Source of the DNA: SYAN01 sp964406345
Lineage (GTDB): Bacteria > Actinomycetota > Actinomycetes > Nanopelagicales > Nanopelagicaceae
Reading direction: 5' to 3'
Length of the DNA: 42,129 nucleotides
Assembly: GCA_964406345.1 (NCBI GenBank)
Contig: CAYORK010000009.1
Location: 1 to 42,129 of the forward strand
The notes below the pieces were generated by a model that worked only from the letters and a program-made list of their open reading frames with translations, was not told where the DNA came from and did not search any database. Shown piece after piece: positions 40,943-42,129 of this stretch (its first letter is position 1; every line of letters starts with the position of its first letter). Both the position numbers and the translations under genes were made by a program.

Positions 40943-40988
40943 CCCCCTCACGCAAAGCCGGAAACCCCTACAAGGAAACGAGCTCAGC

Positions 40989-41291
40989 ATGACCGAGGTA
41001 TCACGACTTCCCAAGCCTGTAGCAGCTTCATGGGAGTGGCAGCAGCAAGGTTCCTGCCGATCCCTCCCTACTGAGATGTTCTTTCACCCCGAGAACGAGC
41101 GGGGTCCACGCCGCAAGGCCCGCGAGATGGCGGCCAAGGCGGTCTGCAATGCCTGTCCAGTGATCGCGGAGTGCCGAGCACACGCGCTCGCAGTTCAAGA
41201 GCCATATGGGATCTGGGGCGGCCTCTCCGAAGAGGAACGCCTCGAAATCATCTCCCGCTCAACACGGCGTGGGATGTATTCCGTTTCGTAA
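40989..41291 (+). CDS. whiD: WhiB-family iron-sulfur regulator, WhiD/WhiB3 type
   Basis: A 100-residue WhiB-like protein. The four cluster cysteines are Cys23, Cys53, Cys56 and Cys62 (C then CxxCx5C), followed by the GIWGG turn and a basic tail. MFFHPENERG and CPVIAECRAHAL AVQEPYGIWGG-like segments match WhiD of Streptomyces and WhiB3 of mycobacteria more closely than other WhiB types. These proteins carry an O2/NO-sensitive 4Fe-4S cluster and regulate through sigma factor HrdB/SigA. The ATG at 40989 is preferred; the upstream frame contains the promoter. In Streptomyces whiD also lies near guaB, so the neighbourhood is conserved, with the CarH-like gene occupying the space between. Confidence 0.94.
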   Translation: MTEVSRLPKPVAASWEWQQQGSCRSLPTEMFFHPENERGPRRKAREMAAKAVCNACPVIAECRAHALAVQEPYGIWGGLSEEERLEIISRSTRRGMYSVS

Positions 41292-41352
41292 ACAACTTCC
41301 TTCCTGGGAGTCGCTTACGAATCTCCTCCTTCCGACGGAATAGCAAGAAACT

Positions 41353-41385
41353 AAAAAGACCGGGGAGTCGAGCCCCGGTCTTTTT
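41353..41385. terminator. Bidirectional intrinsic terminator between whiD and the surface protein gene
   Basis: AAAAAGACCGGGG (41353-41365) pairs perfectly with CCCCGGTCTTTTT (41373-41385), seven-base loop; T-runs on both strands serve both convergent genes. Confidence 0.95.
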
Positions 41386-41401
41386 GTTTTGTCAGAATTC
41401 T

Positions 41402-42129
41402 CTATCGCTTCTTGAATCCCTTCGGACACTTCGGATTCTCAGCAGTCACTTTCTTTGTCATCAACTTCTTGCCTGCTGCAACCTTGCGCATCTTGGTACA
41501 AACGATGGTCTTCATGGCGACCTCAGTGGGCTTACTTGCTGCAGCGCTCTCTTGGCTCAACTTCACTCGAAGCGTTGGTGAAGAGAAAGTGAAACCAGAG
41601 GCCGAAAGATAGATCCAGCCATCACGCTCACGGACAGTCGTCGCAGCGACGCGATTCTCTCCGTTCTCACCAACTACTGAGATCGAAGCACTCACCGGTG
41701 CATTGGAGAAGCCGTAGATGCAACGAGCGACGTTTGCATCGATCACAAGGTCATATGTGCCAACGGTCTTGCTTCCATCAGGCATCAAGTGTGGCGCTGA
41801 GACTCGATAATCGAGAGTCTGTGTCTCCGCGTTGAAGACCGGAGGTCCATCGAGATATGTGGTCGCATTAGTGCCAAGCACTGCCGAGAGCTTCGAATTC
41901 GTGGTCGTGCATTGATCCCAAGCCGATCGAAGTTTGAAGCTCCAATACACAGGGGCAGCAACGGCTTTTTCTTTACCCAGTTCAAGCCACATGGCCAATT
42001 CGTCGATTCCATTCGCGACATTCGGTTCATAGGTGACTGAATTGATCTCTTCCCCACCAAGTCTCCTGCCCAAAGTCGTTCCGATGCCACCACGTCCCCA
42101 AATCCTCGGATCATCCTTGGATCCACCTT
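41402..42129 (-). CDS. Probable secreted/surface protein, 5' end outside window, Lys/Cys-rich C-terminal tail
   Basis: The minus frame is open from the stop at 41402 to the right edge (242 codons visible), so the N-terminus is missing; no internal start need be assumed. The visible part is Ser/Thr/Ala/Val rich with beta-type repeats (VSASISVVGENGENRVAATT; GWIYLSASGFTFSSPTLRV), as in extracellular domains. It ends in a short basic module with two cysteines: IVCTKMRKVAAGKKLMTKKV then CPKGFKKR. A similar CxK...CPxGYKKK ending occurs, as I recall, on many predicted surface proteins of freshwater actinobacteria, where it may attach proteins to the envelope. No named domain recognised. Confidence 0.75.
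   Translation of the reverse strand, partial: GGSKDDPRIWGRGGIGTTLGRRLGGEEINSVTYEPNVANGIDELAMWLELGKEKAVAAPVYWSFKLRSAWDQCTTTNSKLSAVLGTNATTYLDGPPVFNAETQTLDYRVSAPHLMPDGSKTVGTYDLVIDANVARCIYGFSNAPVSASISVVGENGENRVAATTVRERDGWIYLSASGFTFSSPTLRVKLSQESAAASKPTEVAMKTIVCTKMRKVAAGKKLMTKKVTAENPKCPKGFKKR

Overview
The window is a gene-dense piece of an actinobacterial chromosome, apparently from a draft or metagenome assembly: it holds three runs of exactly 100 N. The evidence for Actinobacteria is a WhiD/WhiB3-type WhiB protein, an MsiK-type ABC ATPase, the neighbours UPF0182 / YlbL-like protease / DUF2342, a DUF5679 zinc ribbon, DUF3017 after folD, DUF6350 next to sucD, and GuaB3 beside guaB and guaA. Moderate GC, short intergenic spaces and nucleoside salvage genes would suit a small-genome aquatic lineage such as Nanopelagicales, but I cannot settle the taxon from this sequence.

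Layout. (1) 1-3717, minus: a small membrane protein, a PDZ/Lon-type protease and a partial UPF0182 membrane protein. (2) 3900-10736: a DUF2342 protein, a structured intergenic region with two terminator-like hairpins, a YgjP-type metallopeptidase, DUF5679, a ThiF-related protein, an unrecognised minus-strand gene with a 12-bp tandem repeat, GtrA, Maf and a gamma-glutamylcyclotransferase-like protein. (3) 10765-20333, nucleoside and deoxyribose use: a LuxR-type regulator divergent from phosphohexomutase, deoC, an aldehyde dehydrogenase, a truncated aldehyde dehydrogenase partner and an AAC(2')-like acetyltransferase; facing them are add, cdd and a BMP-type nucleoside-binding protein. Together these could import nucleosides, deaminate the bases, and carry deoxyribose phosphate through DeoC to glyceraldehyde 3-phosphate and acetaldehyde, which the dehydrogenase would oxidise. 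(4) 20385-22757: trpS and a CNNM/CorC membrane protein. (5) 22925-23995: msiK with a palindromic leader. (6) 24079-32060, minus: sucC-sucD-DUF6350-purH-folD-DUF3017-mdh-icd, which joins TCA-cycle and one-carbon/purine genes. (7) 32126-35925: pcrA, a PIG-L deacetylase and a cyclophilin. (8) 35989-39797, minus: guaB (without CBS domains), guaB3, guaA. (9) 39841 to the right edge: a MerR/B12-binding regulator of CarH type divergent from whiD, then a partial secreted or surface protein with a Lys/Cys C-terminal tail.

Three things stand out. At least seven genes carry TANNNT followed by exactly six bases and then ATG, a strong sign of leaderless transcription. Several familiar proteins have lost expected parts: the DUF2342 histidines, the IMPDH CBS pair, and the catalytic half of the second aldehyde dehydrogenase. 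One of the three assembly gaps is clearly an unmerged 55-bp overlap, a second may be a 7-bp overlap, and the apparent mutase-DeoC fusion is an artefact of that second gap. I found no tRNA, rRNA, CRISPR array, insertion sequence or prophage.
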